Positions 15,631 through 24,302 of a stretch of 64,000 nt of DNA are shown here, piece by piece; position 1 is the first letter of the stretch; each line of letters opens with the position of its first letter. The notes under the pieces were generated by a model. The model was not told the origin of the DNA. It saw only the letters and a list, made by a program, of their open reading frames with translations, and ran no database searches. Made by a program: the position numbers and the translations under genes. The stretch is from JAKFWI01 sp035549875 (GTDB taxonomy: Bacteria > Pseudomonadota > Alphaproteobacteria > Caulobacterales > Aquidulcibacteraceae): assembly GCA_035549875.1 (NCBI GenBank), contig DASZPV010000145.1:1-64000 (forward strand), written 5' to 3'.

Positions 15631-16473
15631 TTAGCCGAAGCGCCCGGTAATGTAATCCTTGGTGCGGGTATCGCGCGGATTGGTAAACATCTCTTCGGTC
15701 GGGCCGGCCTCGACCAGCGTGCCGAGGTGGAAGAAGGCGGTGCGCTGGGAGACGCGCGCAGCCTGGGCCATCGAGTGCGTGACGATGATGATGCAGAATT
15801 TCTCGCGCAATTCGTCGATCAGTTCCTCGATCCGCGCGGTGGCGATCGGATCGAGCGCCGAGCACGGCTCGTCCATCAGAATGATGTCCGGGTTGACCGC
15901 CACGCAGCGGGCGATAACCAGACGCTGCTGCTGGCCGCCGGACAGGCCCGCGCCGGAGGCGTGCAGGCGGTCCTTCACCTCATCCCACAGGCCGGCGCGG
16001 CGCAGCGAGGTTTCGACGATCTGATCCATGTCGATCTTGGATTTCGCCAGGGCGTGGATACGCGGCCCGTAGGCGACGTTCTCATAGATCGATTTCGGAA
16101 ACGGGTTCGGCTTCTGGAACACCATTCCTACGCGCGAGCGCAGCACGACCGGATCGACCGATTTGTCGTAGACGTTCTGTCCGTCGATGCCGATCTCGCC
16201 GAGCACGCGGCAGCCGACGATGGTGTCATTCATCCGGTTGATGCAGCGCAGGAACGTGGTCTTGCCGCAACCGGAGGGACCGATAAAGGCGGTGACGCCG
16301 CGATCGGGAATGTCGATCGACACATCGAACAGGGCCTGCTTCTCGCCGTAGAAAACCTTGACGTCGCGGGCGGCGACTTTCGTCGCGCTGGACGCCAGGG
16401 CGCCAGCCTCGACCACGGGCGCGGGCGCGTGCATGGCGAAAGCCTCGGAAGTCTTGTCATCCATGGTCGGCAT
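15631..16473 (-). CDS. pstB: Phosphate ABC transporter ATP-binding protein
   Basis: 280 residues. Walker A is GPSGCGKTT (65-73), the Q-loop is VFQKPNPFPKSIYENV, the signature is LSGGQQQRL, and Walker B is IILMDEPCSALDP, then THS for the H-loop. The NPFP and Y-ENV parts are typical of PstB. It should energise phosphate import with PstA/PstC and the binding protein PstS. In related genomes pstC and pstA lie between phoR and pstB; here only 78 bases separate them. All ATPase motifs are intact, so it is likely functional with permease subunits encoded elsewhere. Confidence 0.95.
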   Translation of the reverse strand: MPTMDDKTSEAFAMHAPAPVVEAGALASSATKVAARDVKVFYGEKQALFDVSIDIPDRGVTAFIGPSGCGKTTFLRCINRMNDTIVGCRVLGEIGIDGQNVYDKSVDPVVLRSRVGMVFQKPNPFPKSIYENVAYGPRIHALAKSKIDMDQIVETSLRRAGLWDEVKDRLHASGAGLSGGQQQRLVIARCVAVNPDIILMDEPCSALDPIATARIEELIDELREKFCIIIVTHSMAQAARVSQRTAFFHLGTLVEAGPTEEMFTNPRDTRTKDYITGRFG

Positions 16474-16551
16474 GATCCGTATTTCCGGCGGCGCGCGCCC
16501 TTGGCGACCGCCCCACGCGTCCGAGCCGGTCAGTACGAGGCTTGTGTGACA

Positions 16552-17937
16552 CTATGATGAAACCGCCGAGGCCGTCGGGGTCAGCCCTTGGGGCGCTTGG
16601 GTTTCAGGTTCCGCGGGGCGCTCCAGATACACCGCGAAGGCCGAGCCTCTTCCCGGTTCGCTCTCCACGATGAGACCGCCCCGGTGGCGGTTTACAATAT
16701 GTTTGACGATGGCCAGTCCGAGCCCCGTGCCGCTCTGCTCGGCGCCCTCGTCCCGCTCGACCCGGAAGAACCGCTCCGACAGGCGGGGCAGATAGCGCCG
16801 GGCGATGCCCGCGCCGGAATCGGCCACACGCACATAGGCGTAATGCTTCCCGGCCGCCGGCGGCGGCAGCAGCAGAGAAACCCGGCTGGCGTCTTCCCAT
16901 TGCCGGCCGGCCTTGGCCGCCGCCTCCTCGCGGTCGTCCCCCAGGCCGACGATCACGTCCACCACGCCGCCCGGCGGGGAATATTTGATCGCGTTGTCGA
17001 TCAGGTTCTGGGCCACCTGCGAGAGCTGCGAGCGGTCACCGACGACGACGACCGGCTCGTCGGGCCGCTGATAGCGCACCTGAACCTTTCGTTCGCCCGC
17101 CTGCGGGGCGAGCGTCTCGATCATGTCGCCGACAATCATCGCCAGATCGGCCTGTTCCGACGGCGGCACGTGCTCGTTCAGTTCAATCTTCGACAGCGAC
17201 AGCAGATCGTCGATCAGCTCGCGCATGCGGTTGGCCTGCAGGTGCATCATGCCGAGAAATTTCTGCTGCGCCGCCGGATCGTCTTTGGCATGACCGGACA
17301 GCGTTTCGAGCAGCAACATAATCGCCGCCAGCGGCGTGCGCAGTTCGTGGCTGGCGTTGGCGAGAAAATCTGCGCGCATCCGATCGGTATTGATCGCCGA
17401 GGTCTGGTCGTGAAACGACATCAGCGCCGCATGCCTGCCGTTGAACGTCACCGGCGCGACGAACACGCGGAAATGTTCCTCCACCGGGGCGGTGACTTCG
17501 TAGTCGACCGCCAGAACGGTCCCGTCGCGGGCGGCCGACTCAACCGCATCCAGCAGTTCGGGCCGGCGCAGCACCGAGGAAACGCGCAGGCCGGAGGCGG
17601 CAAAGCCGAGCATCCGCCGCGCCGCAGCGTTGGCGCTGGCGATCGTTCCGTTTGCGTCCACCAGCAGCGCTGGATCGGGCATGGCTTCGAGGATGGGGCC
17701 CATCTGCTCGTGCTCGGGCTCAACGCGGGGCGGCGGCTCAAGCGCGGGCGCAACCGGCCCGCGGGCAGGCTTGCGCAAGACCCCCCATCCCAGCGCGCCA
17801 ACGGCAAGCACACACGCCGCAAACCCGGCCAGCCGGACGCCGGACCAGATCAAATACAGCCCGACAGCCAAGGCGATCGCCGCAGCGATCATCGCCGGTG
17901 GAAATCGTGCGGAAGTCGGGGACGGATCGGTTGGCAA
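16552..17937 (-). CDS. phoR: Phosphate regulon sensor histidine kinase PhoR
   Basis: 461 residues. Two adjacent membrane helices (about 14-32 and 35-53) are followed by a PAS domain (about 78-175: MPDPALLVDANGTIASAN), the HisKA box FLANASHELRTPLAAIML with His197, and the HATPase domain: N-box QVAQNLIDNAIKYSPPGG, G1 VADSGAGIA, F-box RFFRVERD, G2 SGTGLGLAIVKHIV. There is no large periplasmic domain, as expected for PhoR, which senses through PhoU and Pst. First gene of the phoR-pstB-phoU-phoB unit. No convincing Pho box was found in the 142 bases upstream. Confidence 0.92.
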   Translation of the reverse strand: MPTDPSPTSARFPPAMIAAAIALAVGLYLIWSGVRLAGFAACVLAVGALGWGVLRKPARGPVAPALEPPPRVEPEHEQMGPILEAMPDPALLVDANGTIASANAAARRMLGFAASGLRVSSVLRRPELLDAVESAARDGTVLAVDYEVTAPVEEHFRVFVAPVTFNGRHAALMSFHDQTSAINTDRMRADFLANASHELRTPLAAIMLLLETLSGHAKDDPAAQQKFLGMMHLQANRMRELIDDLLSLSKIELNEHVPPSEQADLAMIVGDMIETLAPQAGERKVQVRYQRPDEPVVVVGDRSQLSQVAQNLIDNAIKYSPPGGVVDVIVGLGDDREEAAAKAGRQWEDASRVSLLLPPPAAGKHYAYVRVADSGAGIARRYLPRLSERFFRVERDEGAEQSGTGLGLAIVKHIVNRHRGGLIVESEPGRGSAFAVYLERPAEPETQAPQGLTPTASAVSS

Positions 17938-18079
17938 GGTGCGGATGTCTCCAGCCTTGCCTTAGCCCGAACGGCGCATGGAGCAAGCCCGGAGCGCCCG
18001 GCGCCGCTGAATTGACGCGGCCCGGCCTGTTGCGGGCGTCGGCGCTCGGCTAAGAACACCCGACCTAAAGGAACCGCCC

Positions 18080-20101
18080 ATGAAGCCTCGCCACCTGCTT
18101 TGCCTCGCCGCGCTGGCGCTGGCCGCCTGCGCCCCGCAAGCCGCGCCCGAACCGAAAATCAAGCCCTGGGGCTTCGACCTTGAAGGCCGCGACATGACGG
18201 TCAAACCCGGCGATGATTTTTTCAAATATGCCGGCGGCGTCTGGATGCAGAAAAACCAGATCCCGGACGACCGCACCCGCTGGGGCGTGTTCGATCAATT
18301 ACGCGCCGCAGCGGAAGAAGACGTCCGCGCCATCGCCGAAGCGGCGGCGAAGAAAAACATGGCCCCCGGGACGAACGAGCAAAAGATCGGCGATTTCTAC
18401 AACGCGTTCATGGATGTCGATGCGATCGAAAAACAAGGCATGGCGCCGGCCAAGGCCGGTCTCGACAAGATCGCCGCCGCAAAGACGCACGAAGACATCG
18501 CCGCGATCATTCATTCGCCGAACATGAGCAGCGACGGACCGATCGGACTCTACATCTCTATCGATGCGAAAAATCCCGATCGCTACATCGTCAACGTCAC
18601 GCAAGCCGGCCTCAGCCTCCCTGACCGCGAATATTATGTGAACAAGCAATTTGCCGAAATCGTCCGGCAATTCCGCGATCACGTCGAACGCATGTTGACG
18701 CTGACGGGCGACAAGAACGCCAAGGCCAATGCGCACACAATCGTGGCGCTTGAAACGGCGATGGCGCAGAAGCACTGGGAAATCGCCAAGCGCCGCGACG
18801 TCGAAGCCACCTACAATCTGATGAGCGTCGCCGCCCTGAAAAAGCGCGCGCCGGACTATCCGTGGGATGCGGCGCTCACGGCTGCAAAGCTCACTGGCCA
18901 GACCGAGGTGAACGTCAACGAGTTGAGCGCAATACCGCCGCTGGCGAGCTTGTTCCGCAAAACGCCCGTCGCGACCTGGCGGACGTATCTCACCTACCAC
19001 TATCTCAACGCAAATTCCTCGGTGCTGCCGAAGGCGTTCGACGATGAATCCTTCGCCTTCTACGGCAAAACGCTAAACGGCCAGCCCAAACAGCGCGACC
19101 GCTGGAAGCGCGCGGTCGCGGCGTTGAACACCGCGCTCGGCGAGGCGGTCGGCCCGGTCTATGTCGAAAAGCATTTCCCGCCCGAAGCCAAGGCGAAGAT
19201 GGATGCGCTGGTCGAAAATCTGCGCAAGGGCTACGCGGCGCACATCAAGACGCTGCCGTGGATGACGGAAGATACGAAGAAGGTGGCGCTCGAAAAGCTC
19301 GCCGCGTTCCGCCCGAAAATCGGCTACCCCTCGAAATGGCGTTCCTATCAGGGCCTGGACATAAAGCCGGGAGAGGCCTTCGCCAACCACGAACGCAGCG
19401 CCGCGTTCGAGTGGCAATACGATCTGGACAAGCTCGGCAAGCCATCGGACCGCGAAGTCTGGCAGATGACGCCACAGACGGTGAACGCCTATTACGAAGC
19501 CACGTTCAACGAGATCGTGTTTCCCGCGGCGATCCTGCAGCCGCCGTTTTTTGACGCCAACGCCGATCCGGCCGTGAACTATGGCGGCATCGGCGGCGTT
19601 ATCGGTCATGAAATGGGTCATGGCTTCGACGATCAGGGCGCCAAATCGGACGCCAAGGGCATTCTTCGCACCTGGTGGAAGAAGCAAGACGAAGACGCGT
19701 TCAAGAAACTGACCGGCGGGCTTGCCGATCAGTATAGCGCGTTCGCGCCCCTCCCCGGTCTCAACATCAACGGACGCCTTACGCTCGGCGAAAACATCGG
19801 CGATCTCGGCGGGCTGACGATGGCGCGCGAGGCGTATCTGATCTCTCTGGGCGGCGCGGCGCCGCCCACCATCGACGGCGTCACCGCCGATCAGCGCTTC
19901 TTCTATGGCTGGGCGCAGGTGTGGCGTTCGCTGATCCGCGATCCGGCTCTTCGCAATCAGATCCTGTCCGATCCGCACAGCCCAGCCGAGTATCGCGTCA
20001 ACGGCGTCGTGCGGAATATCGACGCCTGGTACGACGCTTTTGGCGTAAAGCAAGGCGACAAATTATATCTGCCGCCAGAAAAACGGGTGAAAATCTGGTG
20101 A
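18080..20101 (+). CDS. M13 family metallopeptidase lipoprotein (PepO/neprilysin-like), copy 1
   Basis: 673 residues. Lipoprotein signal MKPRHLLCLAALALAAC with lipobox LAAC. The N-terminal M13 domain has VKPGDDFFKYAGGVWM near residues 41-56. The zinc site is HEMGH at 510-514 in VIGHEMGHGFDDQG, with the third ligand Glu571 in GENIGDLGG (ExxxD), and a C-terminal PAEYRVNGVVRNIDAWYDAFGV...KLYLPPEKRVKIW. All catalytic residues are present, so it is probably an active periplasmic or surface oligopeptidase. ATG 18080 has TAAAGGA eight bases upstream. The next gene, a paralogue, starts within its stop codon (GTGA). Confidence 0.95.
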   Translation: MKPRHLLCLAALALAACAPQAAPEPKIKPWGFDLEGRDMTVKPGDDFFKYAGGVWMQKNQIPDDRTRWGVFDQLRAAAEEDVRAIAEAAAKKNMAPGTNEQKIGDFYNAFMDVDAIEKQGMAPAKAGLDKIAAAKTHEDIAAIIHSPNMSSDGPIGLYISIDAKNPDRYIVNVTQAGLSLPDREYYVNKQFAEIVRQFRDHVERMLTLTGDKNAKANAHTIVALETAMAQKHWEIAKRRDVEATYNLMSVAALKKRAPDYPWDAALTAAKLTGQTEVNVNELSAIPPLASLFRKTPVATWRTYLTYHYLNANSSVLPKAFDDESFAFYGKTLNGQPKQRDRWKRAVAALNTALGEAVGPVYVEKHFPPEAKAKMDALVENLRKGYAAHIKTLPWMTEDTKKVALEKLAAFRPKIGYPSKWRSYQGLDIKPGEAFANHERSAAFEWQYDLDKLGKPSDREVWQMTPQTVNAYYEATFNEIVFPAAILQPPFFDANADPAVNYGGIGGVIGHEMGHGFDDQGAKSDAKGILRTWWKKQDEDAFKKLTGGLADQYSAFAPLPGLNINGRLTLGENIGDLGGLTMAREAYLISLGGAAPPTIDGVTADQRFFYGWAQVWRSLIRDPALRNQILSDPHSPAEYRVNGVVRNIDAWYDAFGVKQGDKLYLPPEKRVKIW

Positions 20102-22155
20102 CCCTGAAAGCATTTGCCTCCGCCGCGCTATGCGCGCTCGCGCTCGCGGCGTGCAATCAGCCGGCGACTAACGCGGAATCCTCGGCGCCGCCGAAAGCCA
20201 AGTTCGGAACGTGGGGCTATGATCCCACGCTCGGCGACGTTTCCGTCAAGCCGGGCGATGACTTCTTCCGCCACGCGCTCGGCGCCTGGCTGAAGACGGC
20301 GCAAATCCCGCCGGACCGCACCTTCACGGGCGTCGATCTTAAACTGATCGAACAGGCCGAAACCGATGCGCGCCAGATCATACAGGAAGCCGGCGCCGCC
20401 ACGCCGGCGGACGGCACGAACGCCCAGAAGATCGGCGATTTCTATGCCGCCTACATGGATGAGGCCGGCATCGAGAAAAAAGGCGTCGATCCGATCCGCC
20501 CCGATCTATCAGCGATCGACGAGGCCGATACAAAAGCTGCGCTCGCGCCGATCATGGGCAAGATGCTGCGCACCAATACGACCATGCCGTTCCAGGGCTA
20601 TGTCGATATCGATCCGAAAGACCCCACCCGCTACATTTTCACGTTCGTTCAATCGGGCCTGTCGTTCGGCGAGCGCGATTATTACCTCAAAACCACGCCC
20701 GATATCGTGGCGTTGCGCAAAACCTTCGTCGATCACGCCGCGCACATGCTGACGCTGGCCGGCTATGCCGACGGCAAGCCGCAGGCCGAAAAGATTTTGG
20801 CCCTCGAAACCAAAATGGCGCAAATACACTGGACGCCGGAAAAGGCGCGCGAGCGCGAACTGACCACCAATATCCGCACGCGTGAGCAAGTGATTGATCT
20901 CGCGGCCGGCGCGCCGATCTTGGAAATGCTCGATATAGCCTCGCTATCCGAGCAGGCCGATTTCATCGTTTCCCAGCCGGACGTGCTGACCAAGATCTCC
21001 GCGCTGTTCGCCTCCGCGCCGCTCGACGATTGGAAGGCGTATCTGCGCTATCAGACGCTGGTGAACTACGCCCCGTTCCTGCCCAAGGCTTTCGATGAAG
21101 AGCGCTTTGCGTTTTATGATAAGGCCCTGCGCGGCGCCAAGCAGCCGAAAGAACGCTGGCGGCGCGGCGTAGATTACGTCAATGGCGCGCTCGGCGAGGC
21201 CGTCGGCCAGATATACGTGCAGAAGACCTTTCCGCCCGCGTCCAAGGCCGCGGTGCTGGCGCTGGTCGAAAATTTGCGCGCCTCGCTGAAGGCCAAAATC
21301 GAGAACGCCAAATGGATGAGCCCATCCACACGCACCGAAGCGCTCATCAAGCTGGGCACGTTCCTGCCGAAAATCGGCTATCCCGATAAGTGGAAGGATT
21401 ATTCCACGCTGACCGTCACGCGCGGCGATCTCATCGCAGACGCCAAGAGCGGCGAGGAATGGGCCTGGAACGATCAGGTGAAAAAACTCGGCGGCGCGAT
21501 TGATCGCGGCGAGTGGCTGATGACGCCGCAGACGGTGAACGCCTATTACCGCCCCGAAACCAATGAAGTGACATTTCCCGCCGCGATCCTGCAGGCGCCC
21601 TATTACGATCCGGCCGCTGATGCGGCGGTCAATTTCGGCGCGATCGGCGCCGTGATCGGCCACGAAATGAGCCACGGCTTCGACGATCAAGGCCGCAAGA
21701 GCGATTCCACCGGCAAATTGCGCGATTGGTGGACCAAGGCCGACGCCGCCCGCTACGACAAGGAAGCGGCCAAAGTGGTGGCGCAGTTCTCCAAATACGA
21801 GCCGCTTCCCGGCCTGCACATCAACGGCAAACACACGCTCGGCGAAAACATCGCCGACCTTGCGGGGCTTTCCATCGCTTATGACGCCTACAAACTATCG
21901 CTCGGCGGCAAGGAAGCGCCCGTTATCGATGGCGTCACGGGCGACCAGCGCTTCTTTCTCGCTTACGCGCAATCCTGGGAAACGCTCTACAGCGCCGAGC
22001 GCCTGCGCGACATCACGCTGACCAACGAGCACAGCCCGGCGGAATTCCGCGTCAACGGCATCGTGCGCAATTTCGATCCATGGTACGCCGCGTTCGATGT
22101 GCGCAAGGGCGACAAGCTCTACCTGCCGCCGGCGCAGCGCGCACGGCTCTGGTGA
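20098..22155 (+). CDS. M13 family metallopeptidase lipoprotein (PepO/neprilysin-like), copy 2
   Basis: 685 residues, clearly paralogous to the gene before it. The signal VTLKAFASAALCALALAAC has lipobox LAAC. Landmarks repeat: VKPGDDFFRHALGAWL, VIGHEMSHGFDDQG (zinc site HEMSH, with Met-Ser where copy 1 has Met-Gly), GENIADLAGLS, and the C-terminal AEFRVNGIVRNFDPWYAAFDV...KLYLPPAQRARLW. The start is GTG 20098, overlapping the stop of copy 1, which fits a tandem duplication followed by translational coupling; the frame upstream runs inside copy 1 and is not protein-like. Its own stop overlaps maiA. Substrates are unknown; the divergence between copies suggests different preferences. Confidence 0.94.
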   Translation: MTLKAFASAALCALALAACNQPATNAESSAPPKAKFGTWGYDPTLGDVSVKPGDDFFRHALGAWLKTAQIPPDRTFTGVDLKLIEQAETDARQIIQEAGAATPADGTNAQKIGDFYAAYMDEAGIEKKGVDPIRPDLSAIDEADTKAALAPIMGKMLRTNTTMPFQGYVDIDPKDPTRYIFTFVQSGLSFGERDYYLKTTPDIVALRKTFVDHAAHMLTLAGYADGKPQAEKILALETKMAQIHWTPEKARERELTTNIRTREQVIDLAAGAPILEMLDIASLSEQADFIVSQPDVLTKISALFASAPLDDWKAYLRYQTLVNYAPFLPKAFDEERFAFYDKALRGAKQPKERWRRGVDYVNGALGEAVGQIYVQKTFPPASKAAVLALVENLRASLKAKIENAKWMSPSTRTEALIKLGTFLPKIGYPDKWKDYSTLTVTRGDLIADAKSGEEWAWNDQVKKLGGAIDRGEWLMTPQTVNAYYRPETNEVTFPAAILQAPYYDPAADAAVNFGAIGAVIGHEMSHGFDDQGRKSDSTGKLRDWWTKADAARYDKEAAKVVAQFSKYEPLPGLHINGKHTLGENIADLAGLSIAYDAYKLSLGGKEAPVIDGVTGDQRFFLAYAQSWETLYSAERLRDITLTNEHSPAEFRVNGIVRNFDPWYAAFDVRKGDKLYLPPAQRARLW

Positions 22156-22793
22156 AGCTCTACAGCTTTTGGCGCAGCAGCGCGGCCTATCGCGCGCGGA
22201 TCGGACTCGCGCTGAAGGGGCTAGCTTACGATTACGCGCCGGTAAATCTGCGCGCTGGCGAGCAGAACGCGCCCGCCTATCGCGCGATCCAGCCGCAGGG
22301 CCTTGTGCCGGCGCTGGAAGCCGATGGCGACGTATTCCCGCAGAGTCTGGCGATCCTGGAATGGCTGGATGAAACCCATCCGGCGCCGCCCTTCCTGCCG
22401 AAACGCGCGGCCGACAGGGCGATGGTGCGCGCAATGGCCTACGCCGTGGCCTGCGACATCCACCCGCTGAACAATCTGCGTGTCCTGAAATATCTTCGCA
22501 CGACGCTTCACGCCGACAAACCCGCTGTCGCGGCGTATCAGGCCCATTGGATCGGCGCAGGATTCGAAGCGCTCGAGCGCATGGTGGAAACCCATGGCGG
22601 CGGCTATTGCTTCGGCGACGCGCCGACGCTGGCCGACATCTGCCTCGTCCCGCAGATCGCCAACGCTGCTTGGCTAAGCCTGGACATGCGCCCCTATCCG
22701 CGTCTCGCCGCGATCAATGCGCGCGCCAGGGCGCATCCCGCGTTCGAGGCCGCGGCCCCGGAAAACCAGCCCGACGTCCCGGAAGACGGCTAG
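22152..22793 (+). CDS. maiA: Maleylacetoacetate isomerase (zeta-class GST)
   Basis: 213 residues. The zeta-class signature SFWRSSAAYRARIGLALKG (5-23), with the glutathione-activating SSCxWR-like SSAAYR motif, is followed by QPQGLVPALEADG, FPQSLAILEWLDE and CDIHPLNNLRVLKYL. It isomerises maleylacetoacetate (tyrosine catabolism) or maleylpyruvate (gentisate route). The other genes of either pathway are not in this window, so the assignment to one substrate is uncertain. The start is GTG 22152, overlapping the M13 stop. It overlaps the convergent phosphopantetheinyl transferase by four bases at the 3' end. Confidence 0.9.
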   Translation: MKLYSFWRSSAAYRARIGLALKGLAYDYAPVNLRAGEQNAPAYRAIQPQGLVPALEADGDVFPQSLAILEWLDETHPAPPFLPKRAADRAMVRAMAYAVACDIHPLNNLRVLKYLRTTLHADKPAVAAYQAHWIGAGFEALERMVETHGGGYCFGDAPTLADICLVPQIANAAWLSLDMRPYPRLAAINARARAHPAFEAAAPENQPDVPEDG

Positions 22794-23470
22794 AGTTGGT
22801 AGGGAAGCCACCGCGGTTTTGAAATGTGGGCGCCCGCTGCGCGCATAGCCACCGCGCCAACGAAACCCGGCGCCGGCTCGGCATGCCACAGCCGCCATGC
22901 CGCCGGGTCTTCGCCTTCAAACCGCAACACACGCGGACAATCGCGCGAAAGGGGATCGACATCAAAACTGTCCAGGGGCCTCGCGAGCCCGTCGCCGAGG
23001 GCCTTGAGCACCGCCTCTTTCCTTGTCCAGCACTGATAGAAGGCGCGCGTGCGCTCAGCCTCAGGCGTCGCCGCCAGGGTCTTTCGTTCCTGCGGTGAGA
23101 AAAACCGTTCGACGCCGCCGCTGTCGAACGGGCGCAGCGCTTCCAGGTCCACGCCGACCTCGCCCGCCGCGGTCACGGCGAGAAAAGCGACATCCTCGCA
23201 ATGGCTAAGGTTGAAATGCAGATCTGTTTCATCGGCCAGCGCCGGCTTTCCGTGTGGTCCCTCCGCAAGACAAATGTCGGCGGCCGATACGCCGCGATAC
23301 GTGGCAAGCACGCGCCGGAGACCAGACCGCGCCGCAACGTAACGCGCGCCATGGACTGGAAACGCGAACCGCGAAGCCCGGGCCCGTTCCGGCTTAGAAA
23401 GAACCGCCAGCGCGCCCGGATCGGGGTCAAGCCGCCAGGTCCAAAGGTCAATCGCGTCACGCGCCGTCAT
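22790..23470 (-). CDS. 4'-phosphopantetheinyl transferase, Sfp type
   Basis: 226 residues, the two-lobed Sfp/Gsp form. Motifs: the CoA-binding segment GPHGKPAL (70-77), FNLSHCEDVAFLAV, the Mg-binding VGVDLEALRPF (about 103-113), and WTRKEAVLKALGDGL (about 147-161). It transfers phosphopantetheine from CoA to carrier proteins. No NRPS or PKS is nearby, so the target may be a fatty-acid ACP or a carrier elsewhere. ATG 23470 starts the gene, divergent from the amidohydrolase. Confidence 0.9.
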   Translation of the reverse strand: MTARDAIDLWTWRLDPDPGALAVLSKPERARASRFAFPVHGARYVAARSGLRRVLATYRGVSAADICLAEGPHGKPALADETDLHFNLSHCEDVAFLAVTAAGEVGVDLEALRPFDSGGVERFFSPQERKTLAATPEAERTRAFYQCWTRKEAVLKALGDGLARPLDSFDVDPLSRDCPRVLRFEGEDPAAWRLWHAEPAPGFVGAVAMRAAGAHISKPRWLPYQL

Positions 23471-23544
23471 CGCGTGCGTCTCTGTTGCGATCGGTGAACC
23501 ATGATTGCATTCTACTCTTGCGCGGAACTCTTAGAGAGAGCGGT

Positions 23545-24297
23545 GTGACTATTTTAGCTGCAACAGATCGGGCGGCGGCGCTGGTCGAAAACGAGCGGGG
23601 CGCTTCGGCCATCCTGCTGCTGGGCGATCACGCCGGGCGGGCGATACCGGCCGCGCTTGACGATCTGGGCGTCAGCGCGCCGGACCTTGAGCGCCATATC
23701 GCATGGGACATCGGCGTCGCCGGCCTCGGCGCGGCGCTTTCGCGCACGCTCGACGCGACGTTTATTCATCAGCGTTATTCCCGGCTTGTCATCGATTGCA
23801 ATCGCGCCCTTTCCTCTCGTGGTTCAATCGTGGAAATCAGCGATGGCGTGGCGATCCCCGGCAATAGCGGCTTAACCTTGGCTGATCGCCGGGCGCGGAT
23901 CGCGAACATTTACCTACCCTATCACGACCGCATCGCCTCCGAACTGACGGAGCGCAAAGCGCGCGGCGCGCGCACCATTCTTGTCTCGCTGCACAGCTTC
24001 ACGCCGGTTATGGACGGCGAGGCGCGCCCCTGGCGGCTCGGCGTTCTGCATCGTAACGATTCACAATTCTCGCTGAAGGTGCTCGGCGCGCTTCGGCAAG
24101 AGCTTGGCGACGAGGTGGGAGACAACGAGCCCTACGCCATGGACGGCATTGACTACACGATACCGTTTCACGCCGACGCCCACGGCCTCGAATACGTTGA
24201 AGTGGAGGTTCGGCAGGATTTGATTGCAAGTGCTGAGGGCGAGCAAACGATCGGCGCGCTGCTTGCGCGCGTGCTGGCCCAGGCCATGCCGGTTTGA
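23545..24297 (+). CDS. N-formylglutamate amidohydrolase family protein
   Basis: 250 residues from GTG 23545, with AGAGAGAG 5-12 bases upstream. The FGase (PF05013) pattern is visible: ILLLGDHAGRAIP (putative metal-binding Asp-His), ERHIAWDIGVAGLGAALS, YSRLVIDCNRAL, TILVSLHSFTPVMDG and VEVRQDLI. The family is zinc-dependent and hydrolyses N-formylglutamate in histidine degradation or related N-acyl amides. No hut genes are nearby, so the physiological substrate is open. A codon at 23485 would add 20 residues without similarity. Confidence 0.85.
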   Translation: MTILAATDRAAALVENERGASAILLLGDHAGRAIPAALDDLGVSAPDLERHIAWDIGVAGLGAALSRTLDATFIHQRYSRLVIDCNRALSSRGSIVEISDGVAIPGNSGLTLADRRARIANIYLPYHDRIASELTERKARGARTILVSLHSFTPVMDGEARPWRLGVLHRNDSQFSLKVLGALRQELGDEVGDNEPYAMDGIDYTIPFHADAHGLEYVEVEVRQDLIASAEGEQTIGALLARVLAQAMPV

Positions 24298-24302
24298 CGT
24301 CC

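Noticed and set aside
16474..16551. Remnant of pstC/pstA between phoR and pstB
   Set aside because: The 78 bases have no reading frame resembling a permease and are too short to judge.
17938..18079. Pho box upstream of phoR
   Set aside because: No CTGTCAT-type direct repeat is visible in the gap.
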